This document shows, piece by piece, positions 43,563 through 51,970 of a stretch of DNA of 64,000 nt. The DNA comes from Pirellulales bacterium. Lineage in GTDB: Bacteria; Planctomycetota; Planctomycetia; Pirellulales; PALSA-1355. Made by a program: the position numbers and the translations under genes. Where the stretch lies: contig JALHMI010000001.1 of NCBI GenBank assembly GCA_022844125.1, forward strand, positions 370,581 through 434,580, in the 5' to 3' direction. Numbering within the stretch: the stretch's first letter is position 1; each line of letters opens with the position of its first letter. Under the pieces are notes generated by a model. It was not told the DNA's origin, did not search any database, and saw only the letters and a list, made by a program, of their open reading frames with translations.

Positions 43563-45137
43563 TTAATCAACCTTGTATTTCTCGGCCAGGGAGGTGTAGA
43601 CGCCAAGCTGCCCCTCGTCGAGGCCGCCCTTGCGTTCGATTTCAATCTCGGCCTCTGTGCCGCCGGTCTTGTCCTTCGCCCGCACGCGCACCCGGCCGCT
43701 CGCGTCGAAAGCATAGGTCACCTCGATCGGCGAGCCCTTGGGCAGGTCTTTCGGCAGGCCCGTGATCCGGCAATTGCCCACCAAAGAGCAGGCGGCCGGA
43801 TCGGGAGCGTCGCCTTCGATGACCTTCACCGTCACGCGCTGCTGGTTGGGTTCGCTCGTGGCGAACGTCCGGCTCACCTCGACCGGCAGGCGGCTGTTGC
43901 GGGGAATCATCACGTGATTGATCGACTTTCCGGTCTTGGGATTGCGCGCCTGGACCCCCAGCCCGTGGCTGTTTACGTTGTCCTGCTTCACGTTGGCCAG
44001 CAGCTTGCGAATGCGTTCGGCCATCCCGCTCGATTCACCGCGGAACTTGGCTTCCAGAATCGCCGCGTGAATTGCCGCTCCCTGGGCCACGGCCGTGTGC
44101 GGCGACAGCCCGGCAAACGGCTCCTTGCCGGTCATCTCGCGCAGAGTTTGCACCACCCGCGGCATCAGCGTCGAACCGCCCACCAGCACGATCGCGTCGA
44201 CCTCCTCGGGCTTGAGGCCGGCCTCCTCGATTACCAACTGCGTCGTGTCGATCGTCCGCTGCAGCAGGTCGCCCGTGATGTCCTCGAACTGCGCGCGGCT
44301 GATCGGCACGTTCAGGCTTTTGCCTTCCAGACGTACCGAGACGGTCGCCCGATCGCCGGTCGAGAGGGCGATCTTGGCCTGGTCCGAGTCGTGCCGCAAA
44401 AGGTGCAGCGCGGCTGGATACTTGCGCGGATCGATGCCGTGCTTGGCTTCGAATTCCTGCGAAACGTAGTCCACAATCCGATCATTCCAATCGATGCCGC
44501 CCAGGTGGACGTCTCCATCCGTGGCCAGCACCTGAAAGTGGCTGGGGGTGTAGCGCACCACGGTAACGTCGAAAGTGCCGCCGCCCAGGTCGTAAACCAG
44601 CGCGGAGTGCGGCTTCTGATCGGCCGTCATGCTTCCCAACTCGCCTCGCGTCCAGGCGTAGGTTAGCGTCGCCGCCGTCGGCTCGTTGATGATGTCGATC
44701 ACGTTCAATCCCGCGATCGCGCCGGCATCCTGCGTGGCTTTGCGGCGGGCGTCGTTAAAGTAGTACGGCACCGTGATCACGGCGTTGCCGATCTTGCCGA
44801 TCCGCTTTTCCGCGTCCTGCCTGAGCTTCTTCAGGATCAGCGCCGAGAGAAATTCCGGCGTGATCTCGCGGCCGTCGAACGTGCGCTTGAAGTCGATGTT
44901 GCCCATGTGCCGCTTGACGCGTTCGACCACATGGTCGGGATCTTCCATCGCGGCCCGCTGCTTGTTCGGACCCACGACCACGTGCCCCGACTCGGCCAGC
45001 AGAATCAGGCTCGGCGTTTCAACGTCGTCGTCCTCGTTCTCGATCGGGATCGGGTTGCCTTCTTCGTCCAGATGCGCGACGGTGGAGAACGTGGTACCGA
45101 GATCGATACCCACGGTGTGGCCGGGTTTGAATTCCAT
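43563..45137 (-). CDS. Short Hsp70-family chaperone without the alpha-helical lid
   Basis: A 524-residue Hsp70. Its ATPase motifs are intact: GIDLGTTFSTVA near the N-terminus, INEPTAATLTYA, VYDLGGGTFDVTVV and IVLVGGSTLMPRV. The substrate-binding beta domain (GVQARNPKTGKSINHVMIPR to about residue 505) is present, but DnaK is about 110 residues longer, so the helical lid is missing. This suggests weak or dedicated client binding. The ATG is at 45135-45137. The following gene encodes a J-like protein and the pair is likely to work together. Confidence 0.93.
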   Translation of the reverse strand: MEFKPGHTVGIDLGTTFSTVAHLDEEGNPIPIENEDDDVETPSLILLAESGHVVVGPNKQRAAMEDPDHVVERVKRHMGNIDFKRTFDGREITPEFLSALILKKLRQDAEKRIGKIGNAVITVPYYFNDARRKATQDAGAIAGLNVIDIINEPTAATLTYAWTRGELGSMTADQKPHSALVYDLGGGTFDVTVVRYTPSHFQVLATDGDVHLGGIDWNDRIVDYVSQEFEAKHGIDPRKYPAALHLLRHDSDQAKIALSTGDRATVSVRLEGKSLNVPISRAQFEDITGDLLQRTIDTTQLVIEEAGLKPEEVDAIVLVGGSTLMPRVVQTLREMTGKEPFAGLSPHTAVAQGAAIHAAILEAKFRGESSGMAERIRKLLANVKQDNVNSHGLGVQARNPKTGKSINHVMIPRNSRLPVEVSRTFATSEPNQQRVTVKVIEGDAPDPAACSLVGNCRITGLPKDLPKGSPIEVTYAFDASGRVRVRAKDKTGGTEAEIEIERKGGLDEGQLGVYTSLAEKYKVD

Positions 45138-45209
45138 AGCTGCCGATTCGAAGCGAGTGGTTGGGGAGCTGGGCCCTCTCAGACCTCCTTAAGGCGATTG
45201 CCCATCCCG

Positions 45210-45238
45210 ATTTTCGACCCCAGCCGCGTGTGCGTCAA
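45210..45238 (-). promoter_or_regulatory. Promoter of the Hsp70/J-like operon
   Basis: On the minus strand TTGACG (45233-45238) and GAAAAT (45210-45215) are 17 bp apart, 65-75 bp before the Hsp70 start. The -10 match is moderate. No CIRCE element (GCACTC palindrome) was seen, so control by HrcA is not supported. Confidence 0.5.
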
Positions 45239-45283
45239 CTAGCGGCGTCCGCGGGCGCGCATCGCCACCACTTGATTCACCAA

Positions 45284-45312
45284 CAAAAAGCCCGGGGAAT
45301 ACGTTCCCCGGG
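45284..45312 (-). terminator. Intrinsic terminator after the 45356 gene
   Basis: CCCGGGGAA and TTCCCCGGG form a 9-bp stem around TACG. On the minus strand it is followed by TTTTTGTT. It lies 44 nt past the stop codon of the basic protein gene. Confidence 0.88.
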
Positions 45313-45355
45313 ACCTTGATCTGCCGCGCAGATTGGGTGGCGAACGCGCTTCGCG

Positions 45356-45673
45356 CTACTCTTCGATGACTTCTTTCACCGGCTGCACGAAGTGCGGGCT
45401 CTTGGCCGAGGTCGAGAGCTCTTCGGCCTTCTTCAGGGCCTGCTTGCGCTGGCTGTACTCGAACAGGGCAACCCGCTTCATCGACTGATTGAACACTCCC
45501 CAGAAGGCCTTCAGGCGGACTTCCTTGGCGACCTTGGCGCGGCTCTTGCGTTTGACGGGCTTCTTCGCGCCGTCGGCATCCTTCTCAGCAGCTTTCTTTT
45601 TCGTCTTGCCGGCGCGTTCAGCGGCGTCGGACTCTTCTCGTAATTCCTTGCGATTAAGGACTTTACGGGCCAT
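45356..45673 (-). CDS. Small basic protein of unknown function
   Basis: A 105-residue protein. The first half is very rich in Lys, Arg, Ala and Glu (RKVLNRKELREESDAAERAG, then KKPVKRKSRAKVAKE). The second half (LKAFWGVFNQSMKRVALFEY) resembles a conserved core, probably helical. I recognise no family, but the composition and compact core suggest a nucleic-acid-associated protein. The ATG is at 45671-45673. A terminator follows. Confidence 0.65.
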   Translation of the reverse strand: MARKVLNRKELREESDAAERAGKTKKKAAEKDADGAKKPVKRKSRAKVAKEVRLKAFWGVFNQSMKRVALFEYSQRKQALKKAEELSTSAKSPHFVQPVKEVIEE

Positions 45674-45804
45674 ATTAGCGACTTTCCAAGAAGGGGTGCG
45701 ATAGCGCCGCCTACGGGCACTTTGCGCGAACGCGCCGGGCGGCTAAACACCCATCATAACGCATTTTCCGCCCCGCGACTAGCACAGCCCGATGCCGGAC
45801 GGTC

Positions 45805-46134
45805 TCAGCCGGTTGGCTCTTCCGCGATCGGCGTTGCGCCAGGCGGAGGCGTGCCCCCGCCTGCCTTCACATACTGCGTGCGGCCGCGGGCATACTCCGC
45901 CGCAGATGGCTCGGCGTCACTAGCCGCTGTCACCGCCGCCGCTTCTCCCTGGTACTCGTCGAACAGCCGCCGCAGGGTCTTCCGGCACCAGCCGCAGCCG
46001 GTACCCGCGCCAAAGCAATCGGCCAGTTGCCCTGGCCGCTGCGGCTTCTTCACGCGGAGGTAATTGATCACCTTCCGCTTGGTCACGTGGAAGCACAGGC
46101 ACAGTTCGTCGTCGAGTTCCACTTTGTTTTGCAC
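45805..46134 (-). CDS. BFD-like [2Fe-2S]-binding protein
   Basis: A 109-residue protein whose N-terminal 60 residues are a BFD-type domain: LCLCFHVTKRKVINYLR supplies CxC and GTGCGWCRKTLRRLFD the CxxC. The C-terminal 45 residues are a Gly/Pro/Ala tail. In E. coli such a domain (Bfd) reduces iron in bacterioferritin; no bacterioferritin gene is nearby. The start is GTG at 46132-46134. It follows the M20 peptidase by 17 bp on the same strand. Confidence 0.8.
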   Translation of the reverse strand: MQNKVELDDELCLCFHVTKRKVINYLRVKKPQRPGQLADCFGAGTGCGWCRKTLRRLFDEYQGEAAAVTAASDAEPSAAEYARGRTQYVKAGGGTPPPGATPIAEEPTG

Positions 46135-46151
46135 TCAACTTACGGAAGTCG

Positions 46152-47381
46152 TTACTCGGTGCCGGTCGCCAGCTGCAAACCGATCTGGCAGGCGTCTTCG
46201 AACGCCGCCAGGTCCAGCCGTTCGCTGGTCGTATGGATATGCATCTGGCCACAGCCGAGCGTGACGGTGGGAATGCCGTGGGCCGTCATCCAGTTGGCGT
46301 CGAGCCCGCCATTGCTGATCGCGCGGAGCGGCGTCAGTCCAACCGCGCGCACGGCGTCCTCGGCGGCCAGCAGGCTGGGATCGTTGTCCGGCAGGCGGAA
46401 AGCTTCGTAGTCATTGTGCCCCGCAAAGCGGACCGAGCCGGTCTTGCCATCGGCCGAGCGAACCTTGCCCACCGCGTCGCGGAAGGCCTTTTCGATTTCC
46501 CTGACGATCACCTTGCGGAAGGCCGGGCCGTGGCTGCGGGCTTCGGCCTTGAGCACCACGTGATCGGTGACGACATTGGTCGCCGCGCCGCCGTGAATCA
46601 CGCCGACGTTGCTCGTGCCCTGGCGACCATTCTTCTCGATCAGCCCGTGCCAGCCGTTTTCGACCAGCGAGGCGATCGCCAGCGAAGCAATCGCGATCGC
46701 GCTGATCCCTTGTTCGGGCGCTCCGCCGGCGTGGGCTGCGAGCCCCTGGATGTCGATCTGCATGCGGTACCCGCCGGTCGCGCCGATGGTGAGCTTCTCG
46801 GCGGCCCCACCGTCAAAGTTGAACGCCAGTTTCGGTTTCCCCAGCAGCGACGTTTGCAGACAGCGAGCACCTTGCAGGCCGACTTCCTCCTGAATGGCCC
46901 ACAGCAGCGTGAGCGGCGGATGGGGCAATCCGCGCGAGACGATCTCGAGCACCGACCACAACACAACGGCCACGCCGGCTCGATCGTCGGCGCCGAGGCC
47001 TGTTTTCGGATCGGCGGAGCGGACAAAGCCTCCGACACGTTTGGGCTTTGAGCCGACGCAGATCGGCACCGTGTCCATGTGGGCCATCAGCAGCCGGCGT
47101 GGAGCCTTGATCGTGCCGGGCAACTGTACGATCAGGTTGCCAATCTCGCCGGCGAACGGTGTCTTCTTGTGCGCGTTGTCGTGGCGAATCGCACTGGCGG
47201 ACACACCGGCGGCGGTCAATTTCTGCGTGATGCAACTGGCAACGGCGGTTTCATTACCGCTCGCGCCGGGAATCGCCATCAGCTCCATCACCAGGTCGAT
47301 CGCCCGGGCGCGGTCGAACCCGACGACTTTCAGCGCGGGCTTTCCGCTCTTGGCACGAGCCTTGACTACTGTTTTCGCCAT
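46152..47381 (-). CDS. M20-family aminopeptidase, PepT-like
   Basis: A 409-residue zinc peptidase. The ligands and catalytic residues are visible: HMDTV (His and catalytic Asp), GADDRAG (bridging Asp), QEEVG (catalytic Glu and ligand), the FNFDGG ligand and a C-terminal HTTSER. The domain order and sequence fit a tripeptide aminopeptidase. The first 20 residues are basic (AKTVVKARAKSGKPALK), which is unusual. It is probably cytoplasmic. The BFD-like gene follows it, and no regulation was apparent. Confidence 0.88.
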   Translation of the reverse strand: MAKTVVKARAKSGKPALKVVGFDRARAIDLVMELMAIPGASGNETAVASCITQKLTAAGVSASAIRHDNAHKKTPFAGEIGNLIVQLPGTIKAPRRLLMAHMDTVPICVGSKPKRVGGFVRSADPKTGLGADDRAGVAVVLWSVLEIVSRGLPHPPLTLLWAIQEEVGLQGARCLQTSLLGKPKLAFNFDGGAAEKLTIGATGGYRMQIDIQGLAAHAGGAPEQGISAIAIASLAIASLVENGWHGLIEKNGRQGTSNVGVIHGGAATNVVTDHVVLKAEARSHGPAFRKVIVREIEKAFRDAVGKVRSADGKTGSVRFAGHNDYEAFRLPDNDPSLLAAEDAVRAVGLTPLRAISNGGLDANWMTAHGIPTVTLGCGQMHIHTTSERLDLAAFEDACQIGLQLATGTE

Positions 47382-47492
47382 CTTGTTGACTCCCGACCCC
47401 CGTGGAACCCGTCCGCCAATACTCTTATCCTAGGTGATTCGCCCTGCCGAAGTCAGGGCGGGAGATTCAACTAGGGCAGAGGACCACGACCG

Positions 47493-47981
47493 ATGCGTTT
47501 CTTTCTGGCGGGCATCATGCAAGGCTCGCACCTGGCGCTGACGCTGCACCATCAGGGCTATCGCGGCCAGCTGCGCTTGCTGCTGGAGCGGCATTTTCCC
47601 GCCGCGGAAGTGTACGACCCGCTGTCCGACCACGCCGATTCGCTCAGCTACGATGAAAACCGCGGCCGGGGCGTGTTCTTCCATCACTGCGACCTGTGCC
47701 GCCAGGTGGACGTAGTGCTGGCTTTCGTTCCCGAAGCTTCGATGGGCACCGCGATCGAAATGTGGGAAGCCCACACCCACGGCCGCGTCGTGGTTACGGT
47801 CAGCCCGCTGGTGCACAACTGGGTCGTGAAGTTCCTCAGCGACGTGCATTACAAGGACGTCGAGGCGCTCGAAGCGGAGCTCGCCAGCGGAGAACTTGCC
47901 GAGCGGATTCACGCGGCGCAGCAAGCAAAAGCCAATCAGCAAACCAAACACCCCGGGAAAGCATTCCCGGGGCTTGATTGA
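47493..47981 (+). CDS. Nucleoside 2-deoxyribosyltransferase-like protein
   Basis: A 162-residue protein with a Rossmann-like pattern. The segment VDVVLAFVPEASMGTAIEMW includes the SMGTA-E motif of nucleoside 2-deoxyribosyltransferase-like proteins, where the Glu is the catalytic nucleophile. The C-terminal 30 residues are helical and Gln/Ala-rich. The substrate is unknown, and a conserved neighbour was not identified. The ATG is at 47493. It diverges from the peptidase gene, and its 3' end carries a hairpin. Confidence 0.6.
   Translation: MRFFLAGIMQGSHLALTLHHQGYRGQLRLLLERHFPAAEVYDPLSDHADSLSYDENRGRGVFFHHCDLCRQVDVVLAFVPEASMGTAIEMWEAHTHGRVVVTVSPLVHNWVVKFLSDVHYKDVEALEAELASGELAERIHAAQQAKANQQTKHPGKAFPGLD
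47950..47971. terminator. Possible terminator hairpin between convergent genes
   Basis: CCCCGGGAA and TTCCCGGGG form a perfect 9-bp stem around AGCA. It lies inside the last codons of the NDT-like gene. On the minus strand GTGTTTGG follows, a weak U-run; on the plus strand there is none. The stem closely resembles the one at 45291-45312. Confidence 0.5.
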
Positions 47982-48012
47982 GCTCGCCGTAAATCCGCGC
48001 GAAGCGGGTCTC

Positions 48013-48702
48013 TTAGCGCATCGAGTCGATCACGCCGCGGGCTTGTTCTTCGGTAAAGTCCTCGGCGTCGAGTTGCATGAAGAGCATCGCCGGCCCCCCC
48101 TTGCCATCGAATGCGCCATTGGCCTGCCAGACTTCGCGGCCGTCATTCCGTTTGCCCTTGCCGAACGTGAACTGCGCGGGGCTGCCGTTCACCTCGTGCT
48201 CGATGATCTCCTCGGAGTCGAGCTTAACTTCCTCCCACTCCTTGCGGCCGGACTGCTGCATCTGGGCTTCGAACTGGGCCTTCAGCGCCCCTCGATCGCC
48301 AAAGCTGTCGCTCATCTGAAACATCACCAGCACGCTGTCTGGGTTCTCCCCCTTGGGCGTGCTGCCGTCGCGCTTGTGGGCATAGACCACCATCGCCATC
48401 GCCTTCTGATTGGTGAATGGGATGGTGAAATCCATCGAGAACACCGGCGCAAGTGGCTCGGGAATTTCAATCTCCACGATACCCGTGGCCACCGCCGCGA
48501 TCTGCTGCGGGTCCTCGCTGATCGCCTCCTGCATGGTGCGGCCAAAGAAGTAGCCGCCGACCATCATGCCGCCGCAACACAGCAGCACGAGTACGCCGCA
48601 GCCGATGCCCAGGCCCAGGAGCACCTTGGTGCCTGTGCTCATGCCCGGCCGGAAGTTTTCGGGACTGTCGTAGGGGTTCATCGGCGGGGGCGTCGTCGAC
48701 AT
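48013..48702 (-). CDS. Single-pass membrane protein with an NPYDSP motif
   Basis: A 229-residue protein with one hydrophobic segment near residues 25-50 (TKVLLGLGIGCGVLVLLCCG). The N-terminal NPYDSPENF matches a motif common in planctomycetal membrane proteins. The rest is an extracytoplasmic domain without a recognised family. I use the ATG at 48700-48702, which has AAGGA eight bases upstream; a GTG two codons earlier is possible. The function is unknown. Confidence 0.7.
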   Translation of the reverse strand: MSTTPPPMNPYDSPENFRPGMSTGTKVLLGLGIGCGVLVLLCCGGMMVGGYFFGRTMQEAISEDPQQIAAVATGIVEIEIPEPLAPVFSMDFTIPFTNQKAMAMVVYAHKRDGSTPKGENPDSVLVMFQMSDSFGDRGALKAQFEAQMQQSGRKEWEEVKLDSEEIIEHEVNGSPAQFTFGKGKRNDGREVWQANGAFDGKGGPAMLFMQLDAEDFTEEQARGVIDSMR

Positions 48703-48952
48703 GCTCACATTCCTTGGGCGAAAAAAGGCAAACTACCCGTCGACAGACCCGCGACGTGCGGCGTCACGACGAGTGCGAAGCGTGGGGCGCATTGTGGGGG
48801 TGCCAGGCGAAACTGTCAATTTCAGCAGCCGCGAGATGAGGTTGCGGATCGGCTGACCAAGGCGGCTCGACAGCCCGACTGTGCCGCGGCGTATAATCCA
48901 GCTGCCAGTTTTTACGCTGCCACCTGCCACGATTTTGTCCCGACTCCAATTC

Positions 48953-50005
48953 ATGACGCACTTGCTCGATCCCGCCGCCGCGAATCTCACCGAGTGGTTG
49001 GCCACCCAAGGCCAGCCCGGCTATCGGGCCGCGCAGGTCCGCCGCTGGTTATTCGCCGGCCGGGCTCCCAGCTTTGCCGAAATGAGCGATTTGCCAACCG
49101 CCCTGCGGGAAAAGCTGGCCGCCGACTACCAGATCTGGACCACCACGGTCCCGCTCCACAAACAGACCGGCGATGGCACCGAGAAGCTGCTCATCGGGCT
49201 GGCCGATGGCGAGCAGATCGAATGCGTCTTGCTCCGCGACGGCACGCGCCGCACGATCTGCATCAGCAGCCAGGTCGGCTGCGCCATGGGCTGCGTCTTC
49301 TGTGCCAGCGGCCTGGCGGGCGTCGCACGCAACCTCACCAGCGGAGAGATCATCGAGCAGATGCTGCGGCTCGATCGACTGCTGCCGGCCGACGAGCGGC
49401 TCAGCCATATTGTGGTGATGGGTATGGGCGAGCCACTGGCAAATCTCGATCGGCTGCTCCCCGCGCTGGAAGCGGCCAGCAGTGCCGATGGATTGGGCAT
49501 CAGCCCGCGCCGGATCACGATCTCGACCGTCGGCCTGCCGCGGGCGATTCATCGCCTGGCCGACGCCAACAGCCGCTACAACCTGGCCGTCTCGCTGCAC
49601 GCGCCCGACGACGAACTGCGCCACAAACTCGTGAAGGTCAGCCAGAACATTCCGCTGGTCGAGATCCTCGCCGCAGCCGATCGGTACTTCGAAACGTCCG
49701 GCCGGCGGCTGACGTTCGAGTACGTGCTCCTGGCCGGACTCAACGACCACGAGCAGCACGCCCGCCGGCTGGCAAAACTCTTACGCGGGCGAACGGCGCT
49801 GGTGAACCTGATCCCCTACAACCCCGTGGCCGGGTTGCCCTACCAAACCCCCTCGCCCACATCGGTCCGGCAATTTGTCGACACCCTCCGCGGCGGAGGC
49901 CTGAACGTTCAGGTCCGCGAGCGCAAGGGAGATCGGATCGACGCCGCCTGCGGCCAGCTTCGCCGCGCAAATGCTGAGCCGCGCGTGGTTTCGCTGGCGA
50001 AGTAG
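48953..50005 (+). CDS. rlmN: 23S rRNA/tRNA adenine-C2 methyltransferase RlmN
   Basis: A 350-residue radical-SAM enzyme that methylates A2503 of 23S rRNA and A37 of some tRNAs. The cluster motif CAMGCVFC, the GMGEPLANLD motif and the C-terminal Cys in DAACGQLR (the methyl-accepting thiolate) are visible. The ATG at 48953 gives MTHLLDPAAANLTEW; an in-frame start at 48881 would add 24 unrelated residues. It is separated from its neighbours by long spacers, so it is likely to be monocistronic. Confidence 0.94.
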   Translation: MTHLLDPAAANLTEWLATQGQPGYRAAQVRRWLFAGRAPSFAEMSDLPTALREKLAADYQIWTTTVPLHKQTGDGTEKLLIGLADGEQIECVLLRDGTRRTICISSQVGCAMGCVFCASGLAGVARNLTSGEIIEQMLRLDRLLPADERLSHIVVMGMGEPLANLDRLLPALEAASSADGLGISPRRITISTVGLPRAIHRLADANSRYNLAVSLHAPDDELRHKLVKVSQNIPLVEILAAADRYFETSGRRLTFEYVLLAGLNDHEQHARRLAKLLRGRTALVNLIPYNPVAGLPYQTPSPTSVRQFVDTLRGGGLNVQVRERKGDRIDAACGQLRRANAEPRVVSLAK

Positions 50006-50097
50006 ACTCGCTTCCCGGAGCCCTGAGCGGGACGATCCCAAAGGCCCGAACAAAGGTTGTTCGAAGATCCTATTGCGCAAAAAAACATGTAAAATTT

Positions 50098-50126
50098 TTG
50101 CTTTCGGCTTTTCCGCGTGCTAACAT
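50098..50126 (+). promoter_or_regulatory. Promoter upstream of the PEP-CTERM gene
   Basis: TTGCTT (50098-50103), a 17-bp spacer and TAACAT (50121-50126) lie in a 333-bp gap between rlmN and the PEP-CTERM gene. The resulting leader would be about 205 nt and has an AAGGAG at 50168 with no start codon behind it. Otherwise I see nothing gene-like in 50006-50338. Confidence 0.5.
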
Positions 50127-50338
50127 ACTGCCTCGTGCCCGACCCTCTTCGTACATCTTCCGTTTAAGGAGCAGCTAGCCCACATACGTTCTCCACAGAC
50201 CAACTCACAGAGAAGGGCCGCTCGCTCGGCCAGGCTCGATCGCGACTTAACTCGCACAAGAGCAAGACGGCGAGTGCCAGGCAGAGTTCATACGTGCCGC
50301 CTTGATTCGCCACTGGTCTAACCTTGGGAGAATGCACA

Positions 50339-51037
50339 ATGACGCTTGCTAGCAATCAACTCGCGCGCACAGCGCGAAACAACCTGCTGATTCTTGCAGT
50401 CGCCTGTCTCGCGTTGGCCGCGAGTGCCGACACCTTATTGGCGCGGGATCTGTTTCCGCCTCCCTGGCGCGGCGCGTTCCGCAGCACCTACTCCCACTGG
50501 GAGTTTCTTACGCCCTCGAGCGGCTTTCCGGATGGATTTCCGCCACCTGTCATTGGCGATGGCGGGGGCGTCCCCGAAATGGTCCCCGCCGGCGGTATCG
50601 TCTGGGATCCCGTCTTCAGTGGTTCCTGGATCGGCACCACCGGTGGCACTATGGAGTTTTACATCCCCAACTGGATCGACAACGAACCGTGGAAGGACAT
50701 CTACGTGCAGATCACGTATCAGCCCAATCCACAGTTCCCGCCGCCCACACTATCGAACATCGTATCGTTCCATCCGAACGGCACCGGGCCGGTTAACTTC
50801 CTCGGGGGGAACAGTATTCTGCTCGACCCGCAGAACAATCTCTGGCATCGCACTGAAGTGTGGCGATTGTTCCCGAATCCGTACTGGGAGCGGTTCAACA
50901 TCAACGTCTTTCCCGACATGGTGATCGACCAGGTCGTGATCGACACCTGGAGCGTGCCCGAACCGAGCAGCTTCGCACTGGCGGGCGTGGGTCTGGCCCT
51001 GGTGGGCTGGCGCGCCTGGCGGCGAAAACGCACCTGA
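50339..51037 (+). CDS. PEP-CTERM surface protein
   Basis: A 232-residue protein with an N-terminal signal segment (NLLILAVACLALAASADTLL) and a C-terminal sorting signal: VPEPSSFALAGVGLALVGW followed by RAWRRKRT. Exosortase removes such tails after export. The middle is Pro/Trp/Tyr-rich with no recognised domain. The ATG at 50339 is preceded by a purine-rich GGGAGAATGCAC. No exosortase gene is in this window. A terminator follows. Confidence 0.85.
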   Translation: MTLASNQLARTARNNLLILAVACLALAASADTLLARDLFPPPWRGAFRSTYSHWEFLTPSSGFPDGFPPPVIGDGGGVPEMVPAGGIVWDPVFSGSWIGTTGGTMEFYIPNWIDNEPWKDIYVQITYQPNPQFPPPTLSNIVSFHPNGTGPVNFLGGNSILLDPQNNLWHRTEVWRLFPNPYWERFNINVFPDMVIDQVVIDTWSVPEPSSFALAGVGLALVGWRAWRRKRT

Positions 51038-51074
51038 GGCAGTCACTGTAGGGACGCGACCACGCAGGTCGTAA

Positions 51075-51135
51075 AGCGCTGCGTATCAGCGGGGGGGGCA
51101 CCACTCCGTGCTGGTGCGCGGCGCTGTCTCTTTTT
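51075..51135 (+). terminator. Terminator after the PEP-CTERM gene
   Basis: AGCGC at 51075-51079 pairs with GCGCT near 51120-51125. A smaller CACCA/TGGTG stem sits inside, and CTCTTTTT follows. It overlaps the stop codon of the converging ThuA gene by 2 bp. Confidence 0.6.
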
Positions 51136-51883
51136 ACAGGGGTAACTTCAGCGTCCAGAGCACGCCCTGCTTCATGAGCTGGGCATACTCCGGCAAGTCC
51201 CAGTTGTCGTGAAAATGCAGGCCGCTGAACCCAAACGAGCGGCCTCCATCCGGGCGCTCCCAGGCCCAGGCCACGGTCTCCGGCTGTCCGTCAATCAGAG
51301 CCTGCATGACGGGCTGAACACCCTCCACAAGTTTGAGCCGATAGTAAAACTCGTCGCGCAGGTCGAAGGCCTTCAGTCCCGCTGCGATCGGATGCGCGGG
51401 AGTTGCTGGCCGCAACTCGCTACGCACCACCTGGTACTTGCGGTCCGGTCCGCCGTGACAGGCGCCAAACAGCTTCAGGAAGGGCTCGATCGGACCGACT
51501 TCACGCGTGCCCATGCCCCAGTGCAGCACCGACAGTCCGCCGCCGCGCGAGGCCAGCTTCGCGAGCGCTTCATAGCGCCGGGGATCGGCAGAGCACCACT
51601 TGGCCCCTTCGGAAACGAACAGCACCAGGCCGTCGCTGTTCTCGATGAGTTCCGGCCCATCGGTCCACGCGCCATCGGCGCGGACAACTTGAGTCTTCAC
51701 GCGCTGATCGGCCTCAAGCAGCTTGGCCAGCCGTTCGACGCCCGCCATGTATTCGTGCGTACCGGCAGGGTGATTGTCCGGACCCTGGCCCACGAGCAGC
51801 AGTCGCTTGGGCGCCTCCGCCCCGAATGTTTGGGTGACGGCCAGCAGCAACAGGACGATAAGTCCGAGGCGGACGAATTTCAT
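51134..51883 (-). CDS. Secreted ThuA-domain protein
   Basis: A 249-residue protein with a signal peptide (KFVRLGLIVLLLLAVTQTFG). The mature part follows the ThuA/trehalose-utilisation fold, a glutamine-amidotransferase-like alpha/beta domain: KRLLLVGQGPDNHPAGTHEY, then GGLSVLHWGMG, then a C-terminal TVAWAWERPDGGRSFGFSG. In planctomycetes such proteins are often exported and associated with carbohydrate degradation, though the activity is uncertain. The ATG is at 51881-51883. Confidence 0.8.
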   Translation of the reverse strand: MKFVRLGLIVLLLLAVTQTFGAEAPKRLLLVGQGPDNHPAGTHEYMAGVERLAKLLEADQRVKTQVVRADGAWTDGPELIENSDGLVLFVSEGAKWCSADPRRYEALAKLASRGGGLSVLHWGMGTREVGPIEPFLKLFGACHGGPDRKYQVVRSELRPATPAHPIAAGLKAFDLRDEFYYRLKLVEGVQPVMQALIDGQPETVAWAWERPDGGRSFGFSGLHFHDNWDLPEYAQLMKQGVLWTLKLPL

Positions 51884-51970
51884 GATTCGTTCCTCGCGGT
51901 TAGTAATCGCGACTGCCAGCGACGGTTCAAGGTCGCTGGCAGTCGATCAATCGCTTCTCGCCGGAAGTCG

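Noticed and set aside
45137-45240. CIRCE/HrcA control of the Hsp70 gene
   Set aside because: No GCACTC-N9-GAGTGC palindrome or similar was seen upstream.
47896-49977. 693-codon plus-strand frame
   Set aside because: Overlaps rlmN in another frame and the 48013 gene antisense; no domain was found and rlmN is clearly real.
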